DNA of 64,000 nucleotides from Roridomyces roridus (taxonomy: Eukaryota; Basidiomycota; Agaricomycetes; Agaricales; Mycenaceae), in the NCBI GenBank assembly GCA_029378245.1, contig JARKIF010000018.1:124001-188000 (forward strand), given 5' to 3'. The position numbers and the translations under genes were made by a program. The notes under the pieces are model-generated. The model had not been told where the DNA came from. It made no database searches and saw nothing but the letters and a program-made list of their open reading frames with translations. This document shows, one piece after another, positions 22,291 to 33,481 of this stretch; the stretch's first letter is position 1, and each line of letters starts with the position of its first letter.

Positions 22291-23682
22291 CTAACACACA
22301 TAGTCCTCCCGATCTATATACGTACCCTCCTTCCTGGCCTCGTCTATCCAGATCTTCATTCCTTCGGCAACCAACGCCTCCATCTGCGCAAACACCGCCG
22401 AATTGCGCTTGGGAAGCTTCAAGGAGGGATCAGGGCCATAATCCAAGTCAGTGACGTCCATGTGGAAGTCGCGCAATTGTGCCAGGGTGCCGCCAGGGGG
22501 CACGTTCCAGCGGTAGACCAGCATGGGTAGTACTTGGTCATATGTCCAATCGCGAGCTCTGTTAGCCCCCCAAAGCGCCTTAGGACACACTCCGATGCGG
22601 AGGGTGTGGAGGAACGGGAGGAACGGCTCCGCTGCATCAAGCACAGACAGACGGCCGAAGAGGTCGTTTGCAGCTGCTCGCCCGAGGGATGTGACGGAAA
22701 ATTGCTCCAGTCGGGGTGCTGCTAAGAGACACTCCGGCAGGTCGGTGAAGGGGAGAGAATCCACCGTGTCCGACTGCGGTAGTTCGATGCTCAGGAAACG
22801 GAGGGAGGAACGAGAAATGAACCTCAGGAGGTGGTTCAACTCGATAGAGGAGGGCTCGCCGGAGGAGTCCAGTTTCAAGGTTTCAAGGGCGGGGCATGTG
22901 AGCGAGTCGAGGATATCGATCCAAAATCCGTGGGGGAAGTAGACGGAGAGCGATCGGAGGTTTTCGCATCGTACATCGGTTCTCCACATGGAGTGTGTCT
23001 CGATGTGTGTTTCAAATGACACAAGGTTCGGCGCCTCCCGCAAAATGTGAAACAATTGCCCCGCGTCGGAAAGAGTCGAGGTGCGAAGACGGTGCAACTG
23101 GCCCATCGGAAGGGCGAGGTCGCGCAGCTCGATGCCCTGGCTCAACCGGACATCCCGAAGGGCGGGAGCGTTGCTGAAGATTGTCAGCGGAACCTCCGAC
23201 GGTATTTCGTCGCCGCCTATGAAGGTGACATTGAGCTTTCTCAGCATGAGAAGACCCTCCTTGGCCTGCAGCTGACGAAAATCGTCCGGGGACAACGAGA
23301 ATTCGATATCTTGCCAACGCGAGGAACACTCGTTCAAGGCACGAAGGAGAACCGGTGAGAGTGATTTTGGAGTATACTCCCCTGGCGACTGGCGATTCCA
23401 ACCGCAGAAGACGTCGAGGGATAGAGGGGAGCCACCGCTGCGGGCGAGCCAGCACAGAAATAGTTGGATGATGCCAGAGTCATCCCGGGAACTCTCATCG
23501 AGGTTCAAGGAGATTCTGCTCCAAAGTCTGGGAGTCGCAATGGCTAAGTTGCGCCAGCCACTGGCGACTGCCGCCAGAAGCAGAGGTGCCTCGGAAGGCT
23601 TGGGGTCCAAGTACTTGGAGGGAAGACATTCGACGAATATCTCGGAGAGGATTTCGGAGGGGACGCGGTGGATTGGGTGCAT
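22291..23682 (-). CDS. F-box/LRR-like protein 2 (intact)
   Basis: A single uninterrupted exon encodes 463 residues. It opens MHPIHRVPSEILSEIFVECLP, a clear F-box, followed by WRNLAIATPRLWSRI and then irregular leucine-rich units (FSNAPALRDVRLS, CPALETLKLDSS, LRFISRSSLRFLSIELP, PRLEQFSVTSLG). It ends with the RWNVPPGGTLAQLRDFHM block shared by its neighbours. It would act as a substrate adaptor of an SCF-type E3 ligase; no partner can be inferred. A TATA element (TATATA, 23729-23734) lies about 47 bp before the start. It is the only member of the array whose frame is unbroken, so it is the likely functional copy. Confidence 0.85.
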   Translation of the reverse strand: MHPIHRVPSEILSEIFVECLPSKYLDPKPSEAPLLLAAVASGWRNLAIATPRLWSRISLNLDESSRDDSGIIQLFLCWLARSGGSPLSLDVFCGWNRQSPGEYTPKSLSPVLLRALNECSSRWQDIEFSLSPDDFRQLQAKEGLLMLRKLNVTFIGGDEIPSEVPLTIFSNAPALRDVRLSQGIELRDLALPMGQLHRLRTSTLSDAGQLFHILREAPNLVSFETHIETHSMWRTDVRCENLRSLSVYFPHGFWIDILDSLTCPALETLKLDSSGEPSSIELNHLLRFISRSSLRFLSIELPQSDTVDSLPFTDLPECLLAAPRLEQFSVTSLGRAAANDLFGRLSVLDAAEPFLPFLHTLRIGVCPKALWGANRARDWTYDQVLPMLVYRWNVPPGGTLAQLRDFHMDVTDLDYGPDPSLKLPKRNSAVFAQMEALVAEGMKIWIDEARKEGTYIDREDYVC

Positions 23683-23728
23683 GCCTGCGTTGGAATCTGA
23701 AGCAACGACGAATTGCGGAGGGTGAGAC

Positions 23729-23734
23729 TATATA
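23729..23734 (-). promoter_or_regulatory. TATA box of F-box gene 2
   Basis: 'ctatatag' lies 47 nt upstream of the start codon at 23682, in the usual position for a short fungal leader. It is the only such element in the region between the gene and 23900. Confidence 0.5.
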
Positions 23735-25462
23735 GGCCTCGTCGATTGATAATGACTCGGAATAAAAATTGTCTCCTATGTTTCGGCTCCTTAAGTTGCA
23801 AGTCCTCAGTCGAGTCGATCACTCACCGAGTCATCGCATCGTACAACGCTCGCTCCATCGGATCGCGTAGACTGGGAAGAGGTACCAGGGCTGTAATGAT
23901 GTACCAGAGGCCACCGCCATAACGGCTACAGCGGACCCACATCCGTCGTTTCCTCTTCATTGACTCGGAGCAGCAGACGTCATTGCTACACCGCCAGAGT
24001 GCAGCCAGCTGACCAGCAGCTGGACGTGAGATGTAAACCACATGTAGCTGACGAATGGCATCCGGCTGGTGGCAACATGGACGCCAGGTTTCATCTTCAA
24101 TGGATCCAGGGTGGGACCAGCTCTTATGGGCACCAGCTGGTCAGAGTAGCTGACCACAAGCTGCTGCGTCAGTCGCTAATCACTGTTGTCAACCACTCAG
24201 CATGTTCATCGCACTCAAAAAAAAACATAAGATAGAAAGGGAATTGATTGCACAGAGATACATTACAGGACATGGATGTAGAGAAAAAAATGCATTAAAC
24301 ACAGTAGTAAGTACGAGAAAAGATGGCGGGCTGGATGAAAGCGGAGTTGAGAGCAAAATTGAAGACCAGAAAGGGACACAGAATGCAAGAGTGGAGAGGC
24401 ATTGATAGGCATTGATGCGGGACACGGGGAGCTTCAAGGAAGGAGGGGAAAGACGAATGAGGGCGCCGGTGGACAATGGCATTTGACGGGGCTAACCGAG
24501 GCTTTGAACGGGCGAGTGACATTGAGGCTTGGAATTTTGAACGGCAGATCATTTGAGGGTCTTGAGAGGAGCCGACGATGGCTTGGACAGCGAGACCCGC
24601 AGGGAAGGAGTTCCAAGTATAGGCGAGATCGGCTTTGAGCCTTGTGTCTTGAGACTTGCAGACATGGAGGATTATGACTTGATGCCGCTTGAAGAGGAAA
24701 GGGTTTGAAGGATTGGATGTCTTGAGGTGACCGCTGCGAGGACTCGTGATCGCTGAAAGTCGGAGGACAGAGGAGGGAAGGTGGGGGAAGAGAAGAAAGA
24801 AACGGGGATGACTCCGAAATCACGCCATTTTATAAAACAACGGGTTACCATGGAGCCGAATCAGCGCCGGGTGGAGTGTGGAGTGATGAATGTGATCGTT
24901 AACTTACGGCAACGCGGTTTTGAGATCTCCGGCCCTCGGCAATGGACTTAGCAACTCTTTTCAAGTCCTCGTCTCCTTCAGGGTAAGCCCATTCTGATTT
25001 TTTTTTGGCTCTTGGGATTAGCAAGAAATGAAGGAAAAGCCCAAGAAGTATCATTTTGTTGCCCAGGACTCGAAATATCGAAATAAATAAATACAGTCTT
25101 CCAGCTGGACACACCCATGCCAACCGGCATGGATGGCCAGGCGGCTATCAGCTGCGAATAGTGGCTGGACCACTCAGCTGGAGCCCAGCCGGTCTCCGGC
25201 TGCATCCAGGATAAGGATCATCTGGTGTTCGCATGGGCGCGCCGGCTGGGTGCGGCCTGACGGCACTTTGGCGGTGTAGTTTTGAGCCAACCATTTGCGT
25301 GTATCAGCGGACAAGTAATGCGGGCGTTGGATGACTCGGCGCGGAGTTCAAAGACGTGGTTGCAGAGGGTTGCAGTGAAAGATTGGTCACGGTGAAAGAT
25401 GCACACCCGTGATCAGCATTAACGGATCACAAATCGCAAGCTGAAAACGGTAATGGCAAAGG
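23735..25462. other. 1.7 kb gap in the F-box array, CAGCTG-rich edges
   Basis: There is no supported gene. Two clusters of CAGCTG and GGCTGG words, at about 23985-24170 and 25095-25215, flank a purine-rich stretch (plus strand) at 24220-24830 that gives a 129-residue low-complexity minus-strand frame with no family features. The clusters could be subterminal repeats of a decayed element, but no clean terminal inverted repeat or target duplication could be drawn. Confidence 0.4.
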
Positions 25463-26829
25463 TCAAGGGTACAGGCAGAAATTGGTATGCATATAGTCAT
25501 TCACGGCACCCTCGGAAGCCTCGTCCTCTACCCAAATTCTCATTCCTTGCGCAGCCAACCCCTCCATCTGTGCAAGCACCACCGACCCACACTTGGAAAG
25601 CTTGATGGAGGGCTCAGGGCCATGATCCAAGTCAGTAACGCTGAGGTGGAACGTCTGCAATTGTGCCAGGGCTCCCCCAGGGGATACGTTCCAGCGATTG
25701 AACAGCATGGGAAGTACCCCGTCGTATGTCCAATCCCGGCCATTCGCTATCCAAAGGGCGTTCGGACAGACTCCGATGCTGAGGATGCGGAGGAGTGGGA
25801 GGAACGGCTTGGTTGGATCAAAGACGGACAAGCGCCTAAATAGGCCGTCCGCAGCTTCGCGTCCGAGGGATTTGACGAAAAATTGCTCCAGGTGGGGCAC
25901 TGCTGAGACACTCCTGGAGCTCGTTGGAGGGGAGAGCTGGCTCCGAGTGCGATTGTGGTAGTGGGATGCTAAGGAAACGAAGGGAAGAACGAGAGATGAA
26001 TCTCGACAGGTTCGCTGGAATAGGAGAGTGGTCGAAAGAGTTCACGCTCAAGGTTTCAAGGCCGGGGCATGTGAGCGAGTCAAGGACGATCCGACCTCCG
26101 TCCCGAAGGCGGAGAGTGAGCGACCGGAGGCTATTCAGTTGTACGTCGGGGACCGACGATGCGTGCGTCCCAATCTTGTTGTCCACCTGGGTTCCGAGCT
26201 CCACAAGGTTTGGCGCTTCGCGCAAAACGTGAAACAAGTGCCCCATGGAAAGAGAAGAGGGGCGGAAACAGTGCAATTGGCCCATCGGAAGGGCGAAATT
26301 GCCCCAGCGCAAAGAAACATGCCGAAGAGCGGGAGCGTTGCTGAAGATTGTCATAGGAACCTCTGGCAGCTGGCCTGCGGCACAGACTGAAAGCTTTCTC
26401 AGAACTGGAAGACCTCCTCTCGTTTCCAATCGACGAAAATCGACAACGGGCAACAGGAAATCGATGTCTTGCCAACGCGAGGAACACCCGTTCAGAGCGT
26501 GGAGGAGCACCGGTGGGATGGAGTAAGGTATGCTAGTGTCACCCCTCCTGATGGCACAGAAGATGTGTGTGGATAGAGGGCAGCCGCCGCTGCGATCGAT
26601 CCAACGCTGAAACAATTGGATGTTGCCAGAGGCATCCTTGGACCTCTTTGGATCGAGGTGCAAGTAGATCCTGCTCCAAAGTCTGGGGGTTGCGATGGCT
26701 AACCCGCGCCAGTCGCTGCCAACAACTGCCAGGAGGCGCGTTGAAAGGAGTGGGGCCAAGGTACGTGGGGAGACATTCAACGAATATCTCGGAGAGGATT
26801 TCGGAGGGGAGCTGGTGGATTGGATGCAT
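25463..26829 (-). pseudogene. F-box/LRR-like protein 3 (two frameshifts)
   Basis: The gene begins with MHPIHQLPSEILSEIFVECLP at 26829 and is closely related to protein 2. The frame breaks near 26733, between the F-box and LLAVVGSDWRGLAIATPRLWSR. It breaks again near 25900, between ELQECLS and PHLEQFFVKSLG. The rest reads as family, including FISRSSLRFLSIPLPQS and the terminal RWNVSPGGALAQLQTFHL with LAQMEGLAAQGMRIWVED. Either a recent pseudogene or a gene with two consensus errors; the pattern across the array favours real decay. Confidence 0.75.
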
Positions 26830-27218
26830 TCGAGTTCTTCAGCAATGGGGGGATTGAAGTCGTTGACGAGTGTGTGCAAGTCAAGAACAAGGAGAACCCC
26901 TTTCTAATGTTTTAGCTCCTCCGCTGCGGCATCGACTCGCTCACTCTGAGTCGCGATATAGAGGTTGTCATCCTGCCCCTCATCTGCGCCCAACAACTCT
27001 CGCGCCACCGGATCGCGGGCGGCCGCGGCACCGTAGCTGTGACAGCGCTGCAAAATTTTCAATACCCAGAGAGGCCGCGCATAACAGCGAAAACGGACAT
27101 ACCCCTGGGCCATCCGAGTCAGAGGCAGCTTAGGATATCGTCCTGGCTAGGTACATGCACAGAATTTGGCGATTGAGGAACAAGTTGCAACTGTGAGAGG
27201 GCAAACAAATGATAACAT
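26830..27218. other. Spacer between F-box genes 3 and 4
   Basis: There is no gene here. It includes the upstream sequence of F-box gene 3 and the 3' flank of gene 4. Confidence 0.4.
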
Positions 27219-28561
27219 CTAATGCTCGTCCGTATCCTCGTTCTCTATCCAAATGTCCATGCCTTCTGCAACCAACGCCTCCATCTGCGCTCGAACCGCC
27301 GACCCGCGCTTGGGAAGCTTCATGGAGGGTTCAAGGCCGTGATCACGATCCAAGTCCGTGATGCCGAGGTGGAAATTCCGCAATTGTGCCAGGGCACCGC
27401 CGGGGGGAACGTTCCAGCGATAAACCATCATGTGTAGCACCCCCTCATATTTTCAGTCCGCGTCTCCATCCTACCCAGAAAGCGCCATCGGACACAGTCC
27501 GATGCTGAGGGTGCGGAGAAGTGGGAGGAACGGCTTGGCTGGATCAAAGCCGGACAGGCGGCTGAGAAGATCGTCCGCTGCCTCCCGCCCGAGATATTTG
27601 ACGGTAAATTGCTCCAGGCGGGGTGCTGCTGAGAGGCAATCCGGGAGATCGTCGAACGGCACAGCTTCCTCCGAGTCCGACTGCGGCAGTCCGATGCTCA
27701 GAGCACGAAGGGAGGAACGAGAGATAAATCTCGAAAGGTGGTCCATTGGGAGAGGATAGTCGTCAAAAAAGTCCAGTTCCAACGTTTCAAGGGCGGGGCA
27801 TGTGAGCGAGTCGAGGAAGTCGATCCCGAAGGTAGAGCGAGAGCGACCGGAGGTCACTGGGTCGTAAGTCGGTCCTCGACGCGACGTGCGTCTCGACATC
27901 GTTGTGCACCCGTGTTCCAAATTCCACAAGGTCTGGTGCCTCGCGCAAAATGTAAAACAATTGCCCCACGGAAAGACGAGGAAGGAAGAGACGGTGTAAT
28001 TGGCCCATCGGAAGGGCAGGATTGCGCAGCTCGATTCCCCTGGTGAACTTGATGTCCCGAAGAGCGGGGGCGTTGTTGAAGATTACCAGCGGAACCTCCA
28101 ACGGCGGGCCTAGGACCTTAACGTCAAGCTTCCTCAGGACGGGAAGACCCTCCTTCGCCTGTAGTCGACTAAGATCGTCGACGGGCAACATGAAGCGGAT
28201 ATCCTCCCAACGCAAGGAACACTCGTTCAGGGTATGAAGCAGAGCCGGTGGGAGCGAGTACGGTGTAGTACTCGGAGGCCTGCTTCTGAAACAGTAGATC
28301 TATGTACAAAGGGCAGCCGCGGCTGCGGGAAAGCCAGCACTGAAACAGTCGGATGCTGCCAGAGTTTGCACTGGCTAAATCGACTTGCAAGGCGATTCTG
28401 CTCCAAAGTCTCGGAGTCGCGATGGCTACCCTGCGCCAGTCACCGCCGACCGCTGCCAGAAGTAGAGGCGCCCAGGAAGGGTCAGGGTGAGAGTAGAAGG
28501 GAAGGCATTGGATGAATATGTCGGAGAGGATCTCGGACGGGAGGCGGTGGATAGGATGCAT
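27219..28561 (-). pseudogene. F-box/LRR-like protein 4 (three frameshifts)
   Basis: MHPIHRLPSEILSDIFIQCLP opens at 28561. The family order then follows in three different frames. WRRVAIATPRLWSRIAL and the 'CWLSRSRGCPLYIDLLF' segment run to about 28262. LLHTLNEC..RWEDIRFMLP and LPMGQLHRLFLPRL run to about 27840. The block DFLDSLTCPALETLELDFF to LLRTLSIGLCPMAL runs to about 27445, after which YRWNVPPGGALAQLRNFHL reaches the stop at 27219. With three breaks this is the most decayed close relative of protein 2. A longer N-terminus from 28639 is open, but the conserved F-box start is preferred. Confidence 0.75.
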
Positions 28562-29046
28562 GTGTTTTTCCACGCCACGTTTTTCGGTGATGGCGCCAGG
28601 CTTGGCGCGCCCTGATCGTCGCTTGCGAAAATCTGGCAAAGAAAAAAGGGCACACGACCACCGTCAACGAGGTCCCCGGTCTTGGAGTACCTCGCGCTAC
28701 TTCGCGGAGACGTCAGTAGATAGATATCCGAATGAATTGGCCACTCACGACACTTCTAACTTTACTTCTCCAATCATTCAATGACCCGCTGTGCAGATAA
28801 GTATTACACGGATTGGGGACCCTCTCCAGTTGTGTTGCAAGATACGGCCTTGCTGGTAACTATGAGCTGCATTAAAAGAGCAGAAACGGTTCGCGTTGCA
28901 GTGAATTTGAGTTTGTGGCGGTCAGAGATAAAGGACGCATCACCATCACGATCTGTGTTTACCCGAAAAAAAGTGCATATAAAGGCCTCTCTGCTCCATG
29001 CGCCGTGCCAGTCCGCTTTGCACCCGCTTCCCCACTCCCTCTGACG
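28562..29046. other. Intergenic, divergent promoter region
   Basis: This separates the minus-strand F-box array from the plus-strand permease and is likely to serve both. It contains the TATA box of the permease near its right end; otherwise no feature is seen. Confidence 0.4.
28978..28983 (+). promoter_or_regulatory. TATA box of the amino-acid permease
   Basis: 'catataaagg' contains TATAAA 64 nt before the ATG at 29047, followed by a C/T-rich leader (tctctgctcc). Confidence 0.55.
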
Positions 29047-31473
29047 ATGACGAGCGTCCATTCCTCCGTCGACGAAGATGACAAGGAGTTGCTCGCGCTG
29101 GGCTACGTGCCCTCGTTCAAGCGCGAGTTTTCCAATCTTGCAACGGTGCGTGGTCGCAGGCATATCCTTCGACTACTTTTCTCAACGGTCCTAGATCTCG
29201 TTCGCGTTCAGCATAATGGGATTGTGCTCGTCAATCGCGACGACATTCAACACACCCCTTACCCGTCCGTTGGCTTTCTACCACGTCCGAGACGCGTCCT
29301 AATTTTCAGAGTAGTCGGAGGCCCGTCCGCCGTCGTATGGTCCGTACTTTCTGCTCGAAATCAAGAACCCGGAGTCTGAAGTTACCAGGTGCTGGATCTT
29401 GGGTGCAAGCATGTGCTTTACTCTGGGCTCATCCATCGCAGAAATCGTGTCAGTGGCGCCCATACTCCATTACAATCGCCGCTCTAACTCTGCGCTCCAG
29501 CTCTGCTTTCCCTACATGTGGCGGACTGTAGGTGGCCGCGCCCATGCTTCCGCTCCCGCGATCTCATATCCGTCAGATATACTGCATCAGCCCAGCTGAC
29601 GCCCAGGAAGTACCGCGCCATCGTATGCCGCTTTCGCTATTCGTTGGCAAGAATACACGGTCTAAACTCGTTGTGTAGGTCGGATGGGTGGTAGGATGGC
29701 TCAACATTCTTGGTCTGTTCATTATCTCATCCCGAGAATTGAGTGCTTACTCTGTGCACAGGTCAGATCGCAGGGGTCAGTTCGACGGAGTTTGGGCTGT
29801 CGGGCATGATACTCGCTGCAGCTGTTATCGGAAAGGATGGAGATTTTGAGGTCACACAAGTACGCAGCTCCGTGACCACACCATTCGTTTCTCTTATATC
29901 TCTTCAGGGAAAAGTGGTCGGACTCTTTGCAGGACTGCTAGTTGTACACGGACTTCTTGTGCGTGTAACCTGTTTCCGAGATTTTCCCTTGAGACCTAAC
30001 GGCTATAGAATTCCCTTGCTACGCGCCATCTTGCGCGTCTGACCAAGTATTTCGTGTTTGTTAACTTGGGGGCAACAGCTCGTACGTTTCCCTTTCTTCA
30101 ATATTTCCTACTTGACGAAATCCCTAGTTATTATCATCGTCCTTCTTGCGACGACGCCACGCTCCGAGATGCATTCCGCATCGTATGTCTTTGGCTCTGC
30201 CGGTATCGCCAATGGGACGGGCGGATGGAACACCGGGTTGGCATTCCTGTTTGGTTTACTGAGCGTTCAATGGACGGTGCGTCTTGGCATTTCCTCTCTA
30301 ATCGACTGTCTGAAATGTTCTCCCTCAGATGACGGATTACGATGCGACTGCCCATATCTCGTATGTTTTTATCCTTCCTGTCCATGCCAACTGCTGATTA
30401 TCTTAGTGAGGAAGTTAAACGTGCTGCATACGCAGGTGCCTTGGAATCTCTATCTGCGCATCTTCCCAAACTGATACCTCCTCCCGATAAGCTCCTGCTG
30501 CCATCTTCATCGCAGTCGTCGGTACCGGTCTCATCGGATGGCTGCTGAATATCGTCCTCGTACTCTGTTCCGGAGATTTGTACGTCCTTTCTTTCAAATG
30601 GCGATTTAGCAGCTAACCTTGTTTTATAGGGCAGGGCTCCCGGGGCCCTCAGGCTCGGCGGTGCTGCAGGTGCGAAATTGTATTGTTTTCGAGGCATGCT
30701 GCTGACCTCGAGAGTAGATCATGACTTTGCGCATGGGCAAAACGGGCGCACTCATCCTATGGGTGTTCGTGTGTCTCACCGCCTTTTTCGTTGTCCAGAC
30801 GGCCCTCCAAGCCGTTTCGCGGACAGTCTTTGCTTTTAGCCGTGACCAGTGCGCCTTTTCTTCCCTCCCCTCTTCCTTTTGCTGACTTTGTCCGCAGCGG
30901 TCTCCCAGACCGCGGTTACTTTGGGTACAACTCCACCTTGACCCACACACCCCTACGCGCCATCTGGTTCTGCACCATCTTCTCCATCCTCCCGGGACTA
31001 CTCGACCTCGCCTCCCCCGCAGCCGCCAACGCCATCTTCTCACTCACAGCCATCGCACTCGACCTAAGCTACATCATCCCCATCTTCCTGCGCAGGTTGT
31101 TCGAGAATCATCCAGAGGTGATGTTCAAGCCTGGGCCGTTCTACATGGGTAACGGCTTGCTTGGATGGGGAGCGAATATCACTTGTATCATTTGGACACT
31201 CTTTGTCTGTGTCATATTCTCGTTCCCCACATTAAAGCCTGTGACGGCGCTGAATATGAACTACGCGTCGGTGATCACGATTGGCGTCCTGTTCTGCTCA
31301 TTGTACGTTTTCCCCTCTCTCTAGAGTTCCAGCTCGATTAACCCTTGTCCAGGGTATGGTACGTTCTGGACGCGCACAAGCACTACAAGGGCCCGACATC
31401 GAACATCCGCGAGCTTGATGGTGGCGCGCCAACGTACGAAAAAGAGAAGACGAGCGAGGCGGACATGGCCTGA
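29047..31473 (+). CDS. Amino-acid/GABA-type permease (APC superfamily)
   Basis: This is a plasma- or vacuolar-membrane transporter of amino acids, choline or GABA; the substrate cannot be read from sequence. Translation starts MTSVHSSVDEDDKELLALGY, the usual acidic head with LLALGYVPSFKREFSNLAT. About fourteen introns, each near 50 nt, splice in frame to give roughly twelve membrane spans. Landmarks in order are FAFSIMGLCSSIATTFNTPL, GGPSAVVW, CFTLGSSIAEIVSAFPTCGG, VGWVVGWLNILGQIAGVSST, GLFAGLLVVHGLLNSLATRH, GLLSVQWTMTDYDATAHISE, ILWVFVCLTAFFVVQTALQA, SRTVFAFSRDHGLPD and WYVLDAHKHYKGP. It ends KTSEADMA. No break was found, so it is one of the clean genes of the window. The acceptor before LVGGPSAVVW is the least certain splice. 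Confidence 0.9.
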
Positions 31474-31968
31474 AATGCTTACATGCGACAAGATACGATA
31501 CAGTCATGATGTCTCTATGTACCATTCCTCAACGCGAATGGCTTGTATATCCACATTGCCGGTGCGGCCGGCGTGTTTTTCTTGATGGAATCAATCAACT
31601 CGGATCAACCATCTGCACTTTTTCTGAGCCGGAGGATTAACCCAACGGAAATTGCTCACAATCTTCTTTCTGGTAGTCCAATTTCTCGGATCTGTAGTAT
31701 CTTGTGTCAACTCCAGCCTCAAGACGGGAGAAAAAACATATTCTCTGGGTCATCAGAGAGCCAGTGTGGGTTTGGTCAAGGTTTGGTTGAAGGACCTGTT
31801 CCAAATCGGGTTGGGTCCAGAGATCAAGATTGATGTCTTCTCTTCTTCTCTCATCCACCCCAGCTGCACTCCGTAGACGCCCGCCTTATTTTAATCCATC
31901 CTATCGCACGTCAAGCACGGGTGCAACTATGGCCAGGAACAATGTCGACAGCTTCTTAGCCTCCCTCC
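31474..31968. other. Intergenic
   Basis: No gene is seen between the permease stop and the next start codon. Two short plus-strand frames at 31543-31876 lack features. Confidence 0.45.
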
Positions 31969-33365
31969 ATGGACCCAAACGGCGCGTTCTTCTTCAGGAT
32001 CAATGAGAAATGGTCAGTCCGCAATCGTCCTCCTCAGCTCAATACCCACTCATTTGCAGGGCATGGTACGTCTGAGACGCCATCAGAGGACCCGCATACT
32101 AACCGTCCTGCCCCCAGGAGCATCAACAACACGCTCCCGGAACGACTGCGGTTCATCCTTGAGAACAAGGATCATCCTCAAGCAAACCAGTTTCCCTACG
32201 ATGTCGCCGTACGTTTTAATTACTTGATTTGTCGCGGTTCTCATCCTGGGCGCAGTTTCCCGTGGAATCTGGGAAGTTCAGCATTTCGTGGCATACAAAG
32301 CAGGGGGAGGATCGTTACGACGGTAATTTTGCCTTTCACCGCTCGGTCACCACCTGAATTTGCGTAGCATCATCCCTTGGCCCGCAGTACGCCAGACTCG
32401 TTGAATTCATCCTTGAAAACGCACATTCCCGACAACATACGAGCCGGACGGTCTTTGGACCCAACTCGAGCTACTTTACATTCTCGCCCCGTGGTCCCAG
32501 CTGGCAACATCTCCCACCAGACCTCATGGCAAGCATCGCCGAGCACGTGAGCCGACCAACGTGCGTCGCACTCGGTGCTCATGGCTCATTCGTCGTGCTC
32601 TTCGAAGATGGGGCCAGAAGATTCGAGGGCTTGGAATACTATCCTGCAGTAAACAAGTTAGTTTGGCAGCCCAAGGGGATCACAGTGCGTTGGCCAGTTC
32701 CTTGGTATTTGTCCGACTCTCAATACTAATCGCAGTTCATATCCCTGAATCCGCACAAGGGAGGCATGTACTTTGCCCTCTACTGCGATGGCTCAGCGTC
32801 GTGGAGTCTCCCGAATGAGTGGGAGCGGGCCGTGAACAACGTGTGCAGCGCCATCTCGTCACCTCCGAGTCCTAGCTCACCTGCGCTTCACTGGAGCTCA
32901 CCTCCTGCTCCACCTCCGCTCGTCTTTTACTCACGTCCACCCAGTTTTCACTCTTCTCCGCCTGGCTTTCAATCTTTTCCACCCGTCCTTCAGTTACCTC
33001 CACCCAACGTTCAGTTACCTCCGCCCAGTGCTCCACCCGGCTTTCGGCCCTCCGGCTTGTCGATGTTAGAAGCCGCTGACCACATTTGGTCTTTGTATAA
33101 TCACACTCAGCAGCATTCTGCTGTTTCCGGTTTAAACAACAATTTCGCTGCTTCCGGTTCGGGCTCGCAGCAGGCACTCATTGCCGATCCCAGTGGCAAT
33201 CTGGCGAACAACTCCAGCAATGCATTATTTGCCGATCCTGGCAATAGCGGGTTTGATCCGAGTTCCTCTGCAAATGACCTCGATCCAGGGATACTCGGGA
33301 GTCTGATAGGTGCCCTGGATCCTAGCAGCGTGTTCGATGGTATAGCCACGATATTTGGGAATTAA
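31969..33365 (+). CDS. Unknown protein with Pro-rich middle and a 6 nt exon
   Basis: Exons begin 31969-32012, then a 6 nt microexon at 32060-32065 (ggcatg) and an exon from 32118. The chain makes MDPNGAFFFRINEKW-A-WSINNTLPERLRF in frame. Further introns follow FPYDVA, RYD and PKGIT. The middle has GPNSSYFTFSPRGPSWQHLP, VALGAHGSFVVLFEDGARRF and YFALYCDGSASWSLP, which resemble two or three related beta-strand units that recur in mushroom-genome proteins. After about residue 230 comes a Pro/Ser-rich run with repeated 'PPxFxSxPP' and 'QLPPP' words, then an Asn/Ser/Asp-rich tail ending SSVFDGIATIFGN. No catalytic motif is visible and the function is unknown. It lies only 116 bp from the convergent STAND gene. 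Confidence 0.7.
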
Positions 33366-33481
33366 GGTGGTAGTAGGTAGCAATGTGTATTGGTTATTAT
33401 ATACAGAGTCAAAGTCCTTCGACTCCTTGTTTTCATCAGCAATCATTGAATCGACGGAGGACAACTTCGGAAAGCTCACAA

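Noticed and set aside
24434..24823. 129-codon minus-strand frame in the F-box gap
   Set aside because: It is low-complexity Ser/Pro product of a purine-rich strand, with no splice chain or family feature.
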